Made by a program: the position numbers and the translations under genes
Assembly (NCBI RefSeq): GCF_040361275.1
Contig: NZ_APNH01000003.1
Span: 310,001-374,000 of the forward strand
Direction of reading: 5' to 3'
Source: Salinisphaera sp. T31B1
Lineage (GTDB): Bacteria; Pseudomonadota; Gammaproteobacteria; Nevskiales; Salinisphaeraceae
Length of the DNA: 64,000 nt
Shown here: positions 1 to 11,776 of the stretch, piece after piece
Layout: the number at the start of each line of letters is the position of its first letter
Numbering within the stretch: position 1 is the first letter of the stretch
The notes under the pieces: generated by a model
Databases searched by the model: none
What the model saw: only the letters and a program-made list of their open reading frames with translations
Told to the model about the DNA's origin: nothing

Positions 1-56
1 CCGGTATTCTGGGCGCCGATCACCGGCTACCGCCGGCCTTAACGAGGATGATGGCC

Positions 57-803
57 ATGGCCGCCGATACGGCGTCGCTCGAGCAGCTCAGCGCGACTTG
101 CAGTCATTGCTCGCTGCGCTATCTCTGCCTGCCCCACGGGCTCAGTGCCGATGACGTCGTGCGTCTGGAAACGCTGGTGGACACCGGAGCCACGATCGGC
201 ACCGATCGGTCGCTGTTCGAGCAGGGCGATGCTCAGCAGGCCCTCTACGCGATACGCGATGGCTCCATGAAGACCGTGGCGGTGGACGAGGACGGTCTCG
301 AACAGATTCTCGGTTTCTATTTTCCGGGCGATCTGCTCGGATTGGACGGGTTTGGCAATCAGCGGCATCAATGCACGGCGATCGCGCTCGAGGACAGCAC
401 GGTGTGTCGTATTCCGGTCGAGCGGCTCGGGCATCTGAGCGACGAATTGCCCAGCCTGCGGCATCAGCTCATGCGGTTGATGGGCCAGGCGCTGTCCGAT
501 GAAGAGCGGCTGCTGCTCACGCTCGGGCGAAAGAACGCCGAGGGTCGTATCGCCAGCCTGCTGCTGACCATGCGACGACGGCGCCAGCTGCGCGGGTTGC
601 CCGAGGGCGCGTTGCCGCTACCGATGAAGCGCATCGAACTGGCCAACTTCCTGTCGATGCGGCTGGAAACGGTCAGCCGGGTGCTGACCCGCCTGCAGCG
701 CGACGGCGTGATCCGGGTGTTGCCTGGGGCAATCGACATTCTGGATACGGCCATGTTGCGCACGCGGGCCGGCCAGGGCGCCTGGGCTGTCGACCAGGAC
801 TGA
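57..803 (+). CDS. fnr: FNR/ANR-type oxygen-sensing transcription regulator
   Basis: CRP/FNR-superfamily regulator that in relatives binds a [4Fe-4S] cluster and activates or represses anaerobic genes. Three N-terminal cysteines are spaced C-x2-C-x5-C (C15, C18, C24), and a fourth lies in the TVCRIP stretch (C117), as in E. coli FNR. A cyclic-nucleotide-type beta-roll follows, then a C-terminal helix-turn-helix whose recognition helix keeps E-x2-S-R (LETVSR), the residues that read TTGAT half-sites. I chose the ATG at 57 because GAGG at 44-47 is then about 9 bases upstream; ATGs at 48 and 51 are too close to it. It is monocistronic and convergent with the catC operon. The cluster ligands are all present, so oxygen sensing is likely; its targets are not visible here. 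Confidence 0.93.
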   Translation: MAADTASLEQLSATCSHCSLRYLCLPHGLSADDVVRLETLVDTGATIGTDRSLFEQGDAQQALYAIRDGSMKTVAVDEDGLEQILGFYFPGDLLGLDGFGNQRHQCTAIALEDSTVCRIPVERLGHLSDELPSLRHQLMRLMGQALSDEERLLLTLGRKNAEGRIASLLLTMRRRRQLRGLPEGALPLPMKRIELANFLSMRLETVSRVLTRLQRDGVIRVLPGAIDILDTAMLRTRAGQGAWAVDQD

Positions 804-875
804 TCGCGTCCCCTCGCTCACGGTGGCGCACCGACCGTCGGCGAACAACGCCGGCGGCCGGTATCCGTGGCCTGT

Positions 876-1166
876 CTAGCTATCGTCTTCGCGTATCGCC
901 GAGGGATGCCGGCACAGCGGTTTGACGCGGATGTCCATGTACGGGAACAGCGGCAGCCCCGATACGATTTCCTGAAGTTCGGCGTTGTCGGCGACGTCGA
1001 AGATACTCACGTTGGAGTAGCTGCCGGCCACCCGCCAGAGATGGCGCCATGTGCCGCTGTGCTGGAGTGCCTGGGAATAGGCTTTCTCGCGCGCCTTGAT
1101 CTCGTCGGCGCGTTCGGCCGGCAGGTCGTGCGGCAGGCGCACCGTCATCTCGACATGAAAGAGCAT
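876..1166 (-). CDS. catC: Muconolactone delta-isomerase
   Basis: Converts muconolactone to 3-oxoadipate enol-lactone in the catechol branch of the beta-ketoadipate pathway. The 96-residue product matches the family's usual length, and conserved blocks are visible: MLFHVEMTVRLPHDL at the N-terminus, RHLWRVAG in the middle and LPLFPYMDI near the C-terminus. The start at 1166 is preceded by AGGA on the minus strand; an ATG 14 codons upstream is less likely because it extends past the family N-terminus. It is the last gene of a probable three-gene minus-strand operon with a YciI-like protein and an AtoE-like transporter. No catA or catB is in the window, so the rest of the pathway must be elsewhere. 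Confidence 0.9.
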   Translation of the reverse strand: MLFHVEMTVRLPHDLPAERADEIKAREKAYSQALQHSGTWRHLWRVAGSYSNVSIFDVADNAELQEIVSGLPLFPYMDIRVKPLCRHPSAIREDDS

Positions 1167-1292
1167 GGGTCGTCCTTGGTTAAGATGGGCCGAGAGGGGC
1201 TCGGTCATGCGGGCTGTCTCGTCCGCAGCGATCGCCGTTGTGCGCGCACAGGCGGTTACGGGGGACGATTTCGTCGGGTGTGGAAATCGCGC

Positions 1293-1589
1293 CTAGAGTA
1301 CGTTGCGGCCGTCGACATAGGCCTTGCGCCAGCGCGTGATCACCACGCGCTCGAACAGCTCGGCCTGGTGGAACGGATCGGCTTCGATGAAGCGCTCGGC
1401 GGCCGCGCGCGTGTCGACATCGACCAGGTAGATGCCGCCCGATGCGATTTCGCCGGCATCGTCGAGCTTGGCGCCACAGGCGATCAGACGCTCGGCGTTG
1501 GCATCCAGATATGCCAGATGCACGTCGCGGGTGGACAGCCGCAGATCATGGTGATCGGGCTTGTCGTAGGTTTCGATGAGATAAGGCAT
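1293..1589 (-). CDS. YciI/YCII-related domain protein
   Basis: A 98-residue protein of the YCII family (dimeric alpha-beta fold related to muconolactone isomerase and ferredoxin-like barrels). Conserved features include the N-terminal beta strand MPYLIETYD, a central His (R..HLAYL), SGGIYLVDV and the ADPFHQAELFE segment typical of the family. Some relatives (TftG) act as dehydrochlorinases or lyases in aromatic degradation; most have no known reaction. It lies 22 bases after the AtoE-like transporter and 126 bases before catC, so a role in the same aromatic or lactone pathway is a reasonable inference. The exact reaction cannot be read from the sequence. Confidence 0.82.
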   Translation of the reverse strand: MPYLIETYDKPDHHDLRLSTRDVHLAYLDANAERLIACGAKLDDAGEIASGGIYLVDVDTRAAAERFIEADPFHQAELFERVVITRWRKAYVDGRNVL

Positions 1590-1611
1590 GCAGGGTGCTC
1601 CGAATGAATTC

Positions 1612-2958
1612 TCAGGTGCCGAGTGCGCCCCAGATGAGGACGGCGCTGGCGAAGATGATGCCGAGGTAGCCGAGAATGAGCACCATATAGCCCATCACGT
1701 CGCGCAGCCTGAGCCCCGATATCGCCAGCACGGGGATAATCCAGAACGGTTGGATCATGTTGGTCCACTGGTCGCCGATCTGCACGGCGAGTGCGGTGGC
1801 GGCATTCGATGCGCCCAGCGCTTGCGCCGCCTGCACCATCACCGGGCCCTGTACCGCCCATTGCCCGCCGCCCGAAGGCGCCAGCAGATTGATCAGCGCC
1901 CCGCTGATGAACGACCAGATCGGCAGCGTCGCGGCACTTGAGATGTCCACGAACAGGTTGGCGAAGGTGACTACCAGTCCGGAACCCACCAGTATGCCCA
2001 TGATGCCGGCATAGAACGGGTACTGAACGATGATGCCGGAAACGATCCGCACGCCGTCGTCCAGCGCGGCCAGATACCGGGCCGGAGACGCGAACAGCAG
2101 AATGCCCAGAAACACGAACAGGAAATTGACCGTGTTCAGGTTCAGCGTGCCCCCGTCAGCGAAATGCAGGCCGATGTAGATCAGACCGATCAGGCCGATG
2201 CCGATACCGACCACACGGCTGTGGTTGAGCCGGTCGGCGACCGTCCGCCTGCCGTGCTCGTCGTGACCGGCCGATGGGCGGGTGACGGTCGCCGGGTCGA
2301 TCTCGATGATCTCGTCGGCATTCTTCGGGTGCAGCAGCGCGTTGAACAGCGGCAGGGTAAGTACGATCAGCCCGCTGGTGATCAGAAGAACCGGCGAGAA
2401 GATCGTCTGGGTGAGCGGTACGAGGCCGATCTGGTCCTGCAGGAAATGGCCTTCGGTAGAGATCAGCAACGGTACGCTGCCGGACAGCCCGATCCCGTAC
2501 AGGCAGAAGCCGGAGTAAGCGGCTGCGATCACCAGCGGATAGTGCAGGCCACGCACCTTGACGGCCAGCTTCTGGGCGACCAGCGTGCCGATCACCAGGC
2601 CGAACCCCCAGTTCAGCCAGCTGCCGATGCTGCCCACGAGCGTGGCGACCACGATCGCCATGAACGGCGTGGACACGGTGGCCGCGATGCGATCCAGCAG
2701 GGCATCCACGAGCGGCGTACGCGCCAGGATATAGCCCGCCAGCAGAATCACCGTCATCTGCATACTGAAGGCGAGCAGATCCCAGAAGCCGTCGCCCCAG
2801 TAGCGCACGGCATCCAGCGGTGTCGTGCCTTCCACAGCGAGCGCCAGCGTCATGGTGAACACGGTGAGTATTACCGCGATGACGAGCGGATCGGGCAGGT
2901 AGCGGCTGATCAGCCGGGTGAAAAAGCTGGCTAATGTCTGCATGAGCGCTCGTTTCAA
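1612..2958 (-). CDS. atoE: AtoE-family short-chain fatty acid transporter
   Basis: Inner-membrane carrier of the short-chain fatty acid transporter family (AtoE, TIGR00366-like), 448 residues with many hydrophobic segments across its length. Recognisable stretches include the N-terminal FFTRLISRYLPDP, GSWLNWGFGLVIG and the C-terminal LAPSGGGQWAVQGP and GDQWTNMIQPFW motifs. E. coli AtoE imports acetoacetate and butyrate. It is first in the minus-strand operon with the YciI-like gene and catC, so here it may move a short organic acid made in, or feeding, the beta-ketoadipate route. A perfect inverted repeat sits 15 bases upstream of the start. A second ATG lies five codons in. The family call is firm and the substrate unknown. 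Confidence 0.88.
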   Translation of the reverse strand: MKRALMQTLASFFTRLISRYLPDPLVIAVILTVFTMTLALAVEGTTPLDAVRYWGDGFWDLLAFSMQMTVILLAGYILARTPLVDALLDRIAATVSTPFMAIVVATLVGSIGSWLNWGFGLVIGTLVAQKLAVKVRGLHYPLVIAAAYSGFCLYGIGLSGSVPLLISTEGHFLQDQIGLVPLTQTIFSPVLLITSGLIVLTLPLFNALLHPKNADEIIEIDPATVTRPSAGHDEHGRRTVADRLNHSRVVGIGIGLIGLIYIGLHFADGGTLNLNTVNFLFVFLGILLFASPARYLAALDDGVRIVSGIIVQYPFYAGIMGILVGSGLVVTFANLFVDISSAATLPIWSFISGALINLLAPSGGGQWAVQGPVMVQAAQALGASNAATALAVQIGDQWTNMIQPFWIIPVLAISGLRLRDVMGYMVLILGYLGIIFASAVLIWGALGT

Positions 2959-2972
2959 ACAGGTCTGGATTA

Positions 2973-2993
2973 TTGCGGAATTGTGTTCCGCAA
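2973..2993. promoter_or_regulatory. Palindromic operator candidate upstream of atoE operon
   Basis: Perfect 8-bp inverted repeat TTGCGGAA / TTCCGCAA with a 5-bp spacer, 15 bases upstream of the atoE start codon. Position and symmetry suggest a regulator binding site, and GGAA/TTCC arms resemble sites of some IclR-family regulators. No such regulator gene is adjacent. The rest of the 216-bp gap to miaB shows no gene. Confidence 0.5.
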
Positions 2994-3174
2994 ATAACGG
3001 GCGCGCATGTTTGTACTGCGTCGTGAAACAGGCAATACGACGTTCGTCTTATTGTGTTTCGTTTCGTTGTTCAAGGCGGGACGCGCAAGTGGTCGATGTC
3101 GGGCCGCCATGCGTGGACAGATCGGTTACACTAGAAGGCTTGTTTGAACCTGCCCGCCAGCGGGCCCGAGCGGC

Positions 3175-4554
3175 ATGACCAGCGCCACGCAACCGAAAGT
3201 CTTCGTCCAGACCTGGGGCTGCCAGATGAACGAGTACGACTCGGCCAAGATGGTCGAAGTGCTGCGCAAGCAGCGCGGCGCCGAGCGCGTGAACACGCCG
3301 GAAGAAGCCGACGTGATCCTGCTCAACACCTGTTCGATCCGCGAAAAGGCGGCCGAGAAGGTGTTTTCGCAGCTCGGGCGCTGGCGCGAACTCAAGCTCG
3401 AGCGGCCGGATCTGGTGATCGGCGTGGGCGGCTGTGTGGCCTCTCAGGAAGGCCATGCGATCCGCGAGCGCGCGCCGTTCGTGGATATGGTCTTCGGCCC
3501 GCAGACGCTGCACCGGCTGCCCGAAATGCTCGATGCCGTACAGGACAACGGCGCCGGCATCGTCGATATCGCCTTTCCCGAGATCGACAAGTTCGATCAC
3601 ATGCCGCCGGCGAAAGCCGAAGGCGCGACCGCGTTCGTATCGATCATGGAAGGCTGTTCGAAGTACTGCAGCTTCTGTGTCGTGCCCTACACCCGCGGCG
3701 AGGAGATCTCGCGCCCGTTCGACGACGTGATCCTGGAAGTCGCGGAGCTCGCGGAGCAGGGTGTGAAGGAAATCACGCTGCTGGGCCAGAACGTCAACGG
3801 CTATCGCGGGCCGATGGAAGACGGCTCGGTCTGCGATCTGGCGATGCTGGTGGAGTTCGTGGCCGAAATCGAGGGCATCGAGCGGATTCGCTATACCACC
3901 AGCCATCCGCTGGAATTTTCGGATGCGCTGATCGAGGCCTATGCCCGTGTGCCGAAGCTCGCCAACTATCTGCATCTGCCGGTGCAGTCCGGCTCGGACG
4001 CGGTGCTGGCACAGATGAAGCGCGGCTATACGGCCGATCATTTCCGTGAGCGCATCGCGAAACTGCGCGAAGTGCGTCCGGACATCAGCCTGTCGACCGA
4101 CATCATCGTCGGTCATCCGGGCGAGGGCGCTGAGGAGTTCGAGCAGACCATGCAGCTGGTCGAGGATATCGGCTTCGACGCCGCGTTTTCCTTCGTCTAC
4201 AGCAAGCGGCCCGGCACACCGGCGGCCGACATGATCGACGACACGCCGCGCGAGTTGAAGAAAGACCGCCTGGCGCGCCTGCAGGCCCGGATCGGCGAGT
4301 TCAATCGCCAGTACATGCAGTCCATGGTCGGCACGTCCCAGCGCGTGCTGGTCGAACGCGAATCCAAACGCGGCGGTGGCCAGATGGCCGGACGTACCGA
4401 TTCCAATCGCTGGGTCAATTTCGACGGCCATCCGCGCATGATCGGCCATTTCGTCGATATCGAGATTACCGAAGCGCTCGATAATTCGCTGCGCGGACGC
4501 GTGACGACGATCCACGAGACACCCGCCACTCCGGATCTGGCCTCGGTCGGCTGA
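3175..4554 (+). CDS. miaB: tRNA-2-methylthio-N6-dimethylallyladenosine synthase MiaB
   Basis: Radical-SAM methylthiotransferase that converts i6A37 to ms2i6A37 in tRNAs reading UNN codons. The 459-residue length is typical. The N-terminal UPF0004 domain carries the auxiliary-cluster cysteines C16 (TWGCQMN), C53 (NTCSIREKA) and C87 (GGCVASQ). The radical-SAM motif C-x3-C-x2-C is at C161, C165, C168 (CSKYCSFC), followed by the GQNVNGY block. A TRAM domain occupies the C-terminal third (QRVLVERES onward). It is the first gene of the conserved miaB-ybeZ-ybeY-ybeX-lnt run, with 23 bases to ybeZ. Confidence 0.97.
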   Translation: MTSATQPKVFVQTWGCQMNEYDSAKMVEVLRKQRGAERVNTPEEADVILLNTCSIREKAAEKVFSQLGRWRELKLERPDLVIGVGGCVASQEGHAIRERAPFVDMVFGPQTLHRLPEMLDAVQDNGAGIVDIAFPEIDKFDHMPPAKAEGATAFVSIMEGCSKYCSFCVVPYTRGEEISRPFDDVILEVAELAEQGVKEITLLGQNVNGYRGPMEDGSVCDLAMLVEFVAEIEGIERIRYTTSHPLEFSDALIEAYARVPKLANYLHLPVQSGSDAVLAQMKRGYTADHFRERIAKLREVRPDISLSTDIIVGHPGEGAEEFEQTMQLVEDIGFDAAFSFVYSKRPGTPAADMIDDTPRELKKDRLARLQARIGEFNRQYMQSMVGTSQRVLVERESKRGGGQMAGRTDSNRWVNFDGHPRMIGHFVDIEITEALDNSLRGRVTTIHETPATPDLASVG

Positions 4555-4577
4555 TCCACGCACCTCGCCGAGGACAC

Positions 4578-5564
4578 TTGGTAGATTCCACCGTACGCAA
4601 GACACTCGAGCTCGAACCGCCGGACATGACCCGGCTCGCCCACCTGTGCGGGCCGCAGGACGGTCATCTCCGGCTGATCGAAAAGACACTCGACGTGGGT
4701 GTTCACAACCGCGGCCACCTGTTCCAGGTCGAGGGCAGCGCGCCGGCGGCTAGTGCGGCGATCGACGTGCTCAACGAACTGTATGCCGCGACCGCCGCCG
4801 GTGAGCTCACCGCCGATCGTGTCCATGTCGCCGCCCGCACCGCCGAGCGCGAACGGGACGCCGCCGCCGAGGATCGCGCGGTCGAGGACGTGGTCATCAA
4901 GACCCGCCTGGGGCTGGTGCGAGGCCGCGGGCCGAACCAGCGCCGATATCTGGCCAATCTGCGGTCCAACGACCTGAACTTCGGGATCGGGCCAGCGGGC
5001 ACCGGCAAGACCTATCTGGCCGTGGCCGCAGCGGTCGATGCGCTGGAAACCGAACGTGTACGCCGGCTGTTGCTGGTACGCCCGGCGGTCGAGGCCGGCG
5101 AGCGCCTAGGCTTTCTGCCGGGCGATCTGGCCCAGAAGATCGATCCCTATCTGCGCCCGCTCTACGACGCGCTCTACGAGATGCTCGGCTTCGACCGGGT
5201 CGGACGCCTGATCGAGCGCAACGTCATCGAGATCGCGCCGCTGGCCTATATGCGCGGTCGCACCCTTAACGAAGCCTTCATTATTCTCGACGAGGCACAG
5301 AACACCACTGTCGAGCAGATGAAGATGTTTCTCACCCGGATCGGTTTCGGCTCGACGGCCGTGGTCACCGGCGACATGACGCAGGTCGACCTGCCGGTGG
5401 CCAAGCGCTCCGGGCTGCGTCATGCGGTGCGTCTGCTGCACGGTATCGAAGGCATCAGCGTAACCAAGTTCGCAGCCCGCGATGTGGTCCGGCATCCGCT
5501 GGTCCAGCGTATCGTGCAGGCCTACGATCGCGAACACGGTGACGACGAGGACGGCGAGCGCTGA
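4578..5564 (+). CDS. ybeZ: PhoH-family ATPase YbeZ
   Basis: PhoH-like P-loop ATPase (328 residues) that in other bacteria works with YbeY in RNA metabolism. Walker A is GPAGTGKT at residues 138-145 and Walker B is the [10 protein letters not shown] stretch near residue 232. The N-terminal region ([12 protein letters not shown]) aligns with the start of E. coli YbeZ, supporting the TTG start at 4578 with AGGA just upstream; the spacing is short. An ATG at 4626 would remove conserved residues and lacks a ribosome-binding site. It is followed by ybeY after 31 bases, the usual order. Confidence 0.93.
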   Translation: MVDSTVRKTLELEPPDMTRLAHLCGPQDGHLRLIEKTLDVGVHNRGHLFQVEGSAPAASAAIDVLNELYAATAAGELTADRVHVAARTAERERDAAAEDRAVEDVVIKTRLGLVRGRGPNQRRYLANLRSNDLNFGIGPAGTGKTYLAVAAAVDALETERVRRLLLVRPAVEAGERLGFLPGDLAQKIDPYLRPLYDALYEMLGFDRVGRLIERNVIEIAPLAYMRGRTLNEAFIILDEAQNTTVEQMKMFLTRIGFGSTAVVTGDMTQVDLPVAKRSGLRHAVRLLHGIEGISVTKFAARDVVRHPLVQRIVQAYDREHGDDEDGER

Positions 5565-5595
5565 ACCGTATCAATCCGTTCGCACGGTGAGCCTG

Positions 5596-6072
5596 ATGGA
5601 ACTCGAGATCGATCTGGAAGCCGCCGAGGCGATCGGCCGCGTACCGGCGTATGTCCAAGTGGAAGGGCCGGCCCGGGCCGCGTTGGCTGCGGCCGGCTTC
5701 AGCCCTGGCGAGGCGGTGGTCGAGCTGTCGGTGCGGCTGGTCGACGAGTGCGAGTCGGCCGAACTCAACGGCGCCTGGCGAGACAAGCCCCGTGCCACCA
5801 ACGTCCTATCGTTCCCGGCCGAGGTATCGTTGCCCGGTCTGGCCGTGCTCGGCGACCTGGTGATCTGTTTGCCGGTGGTCGAACGCGAGGCGGCGGCGCA
5901 ATCCAAGCCGGCGCAGGCTCACTTCGTTCATATGATCGTCCATGGGGTGCTGCACTTGCTCGGCTACGATCATATCGGCGACGATGAGGCCGAGCATATG
6001 GAAGCGCTCGAGCGACGCATCATGACGACGCTCGGCTTTGATGATCCGTACAGCGAACGCGCGTCGGCCTGA
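5596..6072 (+). CDS. ybeY: Endoribonuclease YbeY
   Basis: Zinc-dependent single-strand endoribonuclease for 16S rRNA 3'-end maturation and ribosome quality control. The 158-residue product carries the family zinc motif H-x3-H-x5-H in [15 protein letters not shown] and the upstream block [10 protein letters not shown]. The ATG at 5596 is chosen because GGTGAG lies 5-9 bases upstream and the N-terminus ([14 protein letters not shown]) looks like the family. Longer versions in the same frame run into ybeZ. It belongs to the miaB-lnt operon. Confidence 0.94.
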   Translation: MELEIDLEAAEAIGRVPAYVQVEGPARAALAAAGFSPGEAVVELSVRLVDECESAELNGAWRDKPRATNVLSFPAEVSLPGLAVLGDLVICLPVVEREAAAQSKPAQAHFVHMIVHGVLHLLGYDHIGDDEAEHMEALERRIMTTLGFDDPYSERASA

Positions 6073-6145
6073 GCAGGCCGATACGGCCGCGACGCCGTTA
6101 ACCAGACAACACGATCAGGGAGGACGCGGTCGCGGCCGCACACCA

Positions 6146-7006
6146 ATGAGCGACGAGGGCGAAAGCGAACAGGGACGAAGTAGCGGCGGGTGGCTGCGTC
6201 AGATCGGCAAGAGTCTGACGGGGCCGCCACGCGACCGGGACGAACTGGTGGCCGTGCTCACCGAGGCACAAGAGAACGAGCTGCTGGACGTCGACGCGCT
6301 GTGGATGATGCAGGGCGTACTCAAGGTCTCGGAACTGCAGGTGCGCGACATCATGATCCCGCGCTCGCAGATGGTGGTGGTCGAATCCGACGCCGACGCC
6401 GCCGAGATCCTGCCGATCGCGATCGAATCCGGCCATTCCCGTTTTCCCGTCATCGGCGAATCGCGCGATGAAGTGGTGGGTATCCTGTTGGCCAAGGACA
6501 TGCTCGCCCTGGCGGAGTCGGATCGCGATCGCGCCGATTTCGAACTGGGCGACGTGCTTCGGCCGGCGGTCTACGTCCCGGAATCCAAACGTGTGAACGT
6601 GCTGCTCAAGGAGTTCAAGGCCTCGCGCAACCATATGGCCGTGGTGGTCGATGAATACGGCGGCGTGGCCGGTCTGGTCACCATCGAAGACGCGCTCGAG
6701 CAGATCGTCGGCGATATCGATGACGAGTACGATCAGGCCGAAGGTGCATTCATCCTGCGCCAGGAGAAGAATCGCTTCCAGATTCGCAGCCTCACGCCAG
6801 TCGACGAATTCAACAAGTATTTCAACGCCGAGTTCTCCGACGAGGACTTCGACACCGTCGGTGGGCTGGTCGTGCACGAGTTCGGGCACATGCCCAAGCG
6901 CGGCGAAACCACGGTGATCGGCCGCTTCCAGTTCAATGTTCAGCGTGCCGACTCCCGCCGTATCCATCTGTTTCAGATGACGATCCTGCCCGAAGCGCCG
7001 GAATAG
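6146..7006 (+). CDS. ybeX: CorC/YbeX CBS-domain protein
   Basis: Cytoplasmic CorC/HlyC-type protein (286 residues) linked to Mg/Co efflux and, in recent E. coli work, to ribosome metabolism. It has a paired CBS module (roughly residues 70-190, including VRDIMIPRSQMVV and NHMAVVVDEYGG) followed by a CorC_HlyC transporter-associated domain. The N-terminal GGWLRQIGKSLTGPPRDRDEL segment is typical of YbeX. The start at 6146 gives the usual N-terminus, although no strong ribosome-binding site is within 10 bases. It sits between ybeY and lnt as in many gammaproteobacteria. Confidence 0.92.
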   Translation: MSDEGESEQGRSSGGWLRQIGKSLTGPPRDRDELVAVLTEAQENELLDVDALWMMQGVLKVSELQVRDIMIPRSQMVVVESDADAAEILPIAIESGHSRFPVIGESRDEVVGILLAKDMLALAESDRDRADFELGDVLRPAVYVPESKRVNVLLKEFKASRNHMAVVVDEYGGVAGLVTIEDALEQIVGDIDDEYDQAEGAFILRQEKNRFQIRSLTPVDEFNKYFNAEFSDEDFDTVGGLVVHEFGHMPKRGETTVIGRFQFNVQRADSRRIHLFQMTILPEAPE

Positions 7007-7148
7007 CGGGGATCGCGGCCCGGCCAGCGAACGGCCCCGAGCTGGCCCGGCGCGCATCGCAGCGTGCGGTGTCTTCCGGCCGCGCGCCATTCCGGGCATG
7101 ATGCGCGCACCCCGGGACTCATGTATCCGTCAGAAAGAGAGTGAACCG

Positions 7149-8657
7149 ATGAGGGCAGTGCGCGTTATCGGGCTGGATTTGTTGGCACCGGCCGTGTTGG
7201 GCGGTCTGGCCACGTTGGGTTTTGCCCCCTTCGGATACTACGGCCTGACCCTGATTGCGATCGTCGGGTTGATAGCGCTGTGGTGGCAGGCCGGCGCCCG
7301 ACGCGCGGCATGGCGCGGCTGGGTGTTCGGCCTGGCTCATTTCGGCACCGGTATCTACTGGACGTTCGTATCCACCTATTACTACGGGGGCGCGCCGCTG
7401 CCGATGGCCATCGGTCTGGTGTGCCTGCTCAGCGCCTATATGGCCGCCTATCCCATGCTGGTCGGCGCGTTCGCCGGTTTCACGCGCGGACTGCCGCGCA
7501 CGCTCTGGGCGTTGCTGTTGGTGCCCGGGGCCTGGCTGGCCGCGGAGCTGATGCGTAGCTGGGTGCTGACCGGTTTTCCCTGGTTGTCGCTGGGCTATTC
7601 GCTGATCGATGCGCCGCTGACCGCGCTGGCGCCGATCGGCGGCGTGTATTTCATGGGCGCACTGATGGTGGCGGCGGCCGGCATGGTGGTGTTGTTGTTT
7701 GCCGGCTCGCTGATCGGTCGTGCCGTATCGGTTGCGCTACTGGCCGCGGCGCCGTTCGCACTCTGGCTGCTGCCGCCTGCCAGCCAGTGGACCCGCCCGG
7801 CCGGCGAGCCGGTCAGCGTGGATGTGATCCAGGGCAATTTTCCGCAACAGGTCAAATGGGATCCGGATACCTTCGCGACCACGCTCACCCGCTATCGCAA
7901 CCTGACCGAGCGCAGCGACGCGGATCTGGTGCTCTGGCCCGAAGTGGCGATTCCTGCGCCAGCGAACCGCGTCCAATCCTATTTCGATGACATCGACGCC
8001 ATGGCCGCGAACCGCGGCCAGACCGTGCTGGCGGGCACCCTTGTCCACCAGGGCGACGACCAGCCCTACTACAACGCGGTGCTGGCGCTCGGCGCTGGAC
8101 ATGGACGTTACTACAAGCGTCATCTCGTGCCGTTCGGAGAGTATTTTCCGGTGCCGGATTTCGTCATGCACTGGCTCGACGGCATCAATATGCGGTACAG
8201 CAACTTCGGCTTCGGGGCCGAGGATCAGCCGCTGATCGAGGTCGACGGCGTCAAGATCGGGTTATCGATCTGCTTCGAGGACGCCTTCGGCTACGAGATC
8301 GCCAAGGCCCTGCCGGCTGCCGGCATTCTTGCCAACGTGACCAACGATGCCTGGTTTGCCGGCACCACGGCGGCCGATCAGCATCTGGAAATCGCACGCA
8401 TGCGGGCACTCGAGGCCGGCCGGCCCATGCTGCGTGCGGCCAATACCGGTATTTCCGCGGTGATCGATTTCGACGGCCGGGTACGCGAACGCACCGGCCA
8501 GTTCGAGATCGCCAATATTCAGACGCGGGTCCAGCCCAGGGCGGGACTGACCCCTTACATGCGCATCGGTGACTGGCCGCTGTGGACGGCCGGCTTCCTG
8601 CTCACCGGCGTGGGGCTGATCGCGGCTATCGCGCGTCGGCGCCGCGGCCGTGCCTGA
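7149..8657 (+). CDS. lnt: Apolipoprotein N-acyltransferase
   Basis: Inner-membrane enzyme that adds the third acyl chain to the N-terminal cysteine of lipoproteins. The 502-residue product has about seven hydrophobic segments in its first 220 residues, then a nitrilase domain with the Glu-Lys-Cys triad visible: E in LWPEVAIPAP, K in YYKRHLVPFGEY, C in GLSICFEDAFG. A further hydrophobic segment closes the C-terminus (WPLWTAGFLLTGVG). ATG 7149 starts directly before the first membrane segment and has GAGAG-type pairing upstream. It ends the miaB-lnt run, 142 bases after ybeX. Confidence 0.95.
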   Translation: MRAVRVIGLDLLAPAVLGGLATLGFAPFGYYGLTLIAIVGLIALWWQAGARRAAWRGWVFGLAHFGTGIYWTFVSTYYYGGAPLPMAIGLVCLLSAYMAAYPMLVGAFAGFTRGLPRTLWALLLVPGAWLAAELMRSWVLTGFPWLSLGYSLIDAPLTALAPIGGVYFMGALMVAAAGMVVLLFAGSLIGRAVSVALLAAAPFALWLLPPASQWTRPAGEPVSVDVIQGNFPQQVKWDPDTFATTLTRYRNLTERSDADLVLWPEVAIPAPANRVQSYFDDIDAMAANRGQTVLAGTLVHQGDDQPYYNAVLALGAGHGRYYKRHLVPFGEYFPVPDFVMHWLDGINMRYSNFGFGAEDQPLIEVDGVKIGLSICFEDAFGYEIAKALPAAGILANVTNDAWFAGTTAADQHLEIARMRALEAGRPMLRAANTGISAVIDFDGRVRERTGQFEIANIQTRVQPRAGLTPYMRIGDWPLWTAGFLLTGVGLIAAIARRRRGRA

Positions 8658-8728
8658 TCGGCCTGCCGATCGGCGCGCACGGCGTGCAACCTGTTCCGAC
8701 ACGCCCTAAACTAGCCGGCCCGATTTAA

Positions 8729-11188
<2,460 letters not shown>

Positions 11189-11195
11189 ACAACGC

Positions 11196-11765
11196 ATGAA
11201 CACGATTCCCACCCGTTTTCGTCGTCCCGGCCCGATCGGCCGCGCCCGGCTCGCGCTGGCCGGGGCCTGCATGCTCGTTCTGTCCGGCTGCGGTTTTCAT
11301 CTGCAGGGCGCGACGCCGTTGCCCGACGGTGTGGACTCGATGTACGTGAACTACAACGACGACTATCGGGTCGGGGATCCGCCCCTGGTCGAGACCCTGC
11401 AACAGCGGCTGCGGGAACAGGGGCTGCTGGGTCAGGTCGATGCACCCGCCCAGCTGGATATCCGGCGAATCGACAACCAGCAGCGCATCGTGTCCGTCAG
11501 CCCGCTCGACGGACGCGTGGCCGAGTACGAGCTGACCACACGCGTGGTGTTCGATTACACCGTCAACGGTGCCACGCAGCTGTCCAACGAAACGCTGTCG
11601 GTAACGCGTAACTACAGTTTCGACGACACCGAGCGTCTGGCAGCCGAAGCCGAACAGCGCGATCTGCTCACTCGTATGCACGAGGAGCTGGCCAACCTGA
11701 TCTTCACTCGTATCGGCACGGTGAACGATACGCTCGTGCCCGCCTCGGCCGACACCGCGTCCTGA
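11196..11765 (+). CDS. lptE: LPS-assembly lipoprotein LptE
   Basis: Outer-membrane lipoprotein that plugs the LptD barrel and helps deliver LPS to the cell surface. The 189-residue product starts with a lipoprotein signal peptide with lipobox LSGC (VLSGCGFHLQG); the GFHLQG after the cysteine is a family hallmark. ATG 11196 is 7 bases after leuS. holA (DNA polymerase III delta), the usual next gene, is absent here; a nitroreductase follows after 11 bases instead. Confidence 0.93.
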   Translation: MNTIPTRFRRPGPIGRARLALAGACMLVLSGCGFHLQGATPLPDGVDSMYVNYNDDYRVGDPPLVETLQQRLREQGLLGQVDAPAQLDIRRIDNQQRIVSVSPLDGRVAEYELTTRVVFDYTVNGATQLSNETLSVTRNYSFDDTERLAAEAEQRDLLTRMHEELANLIFTRIGTVNDTLVPASADTAS

Positions 11766-11776
11766 GCGATTCATCC

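Noticed and set aside
867-1607. 246-codon plus-strand open frame over catC and the YciI-like gene
   Set aside because: Antisense of two family-matched genes; composition only.
3049-4689. 546-codon open frame opposite miaB
   Set aside because: Antisense shadow of miaB with no recognisable domain.
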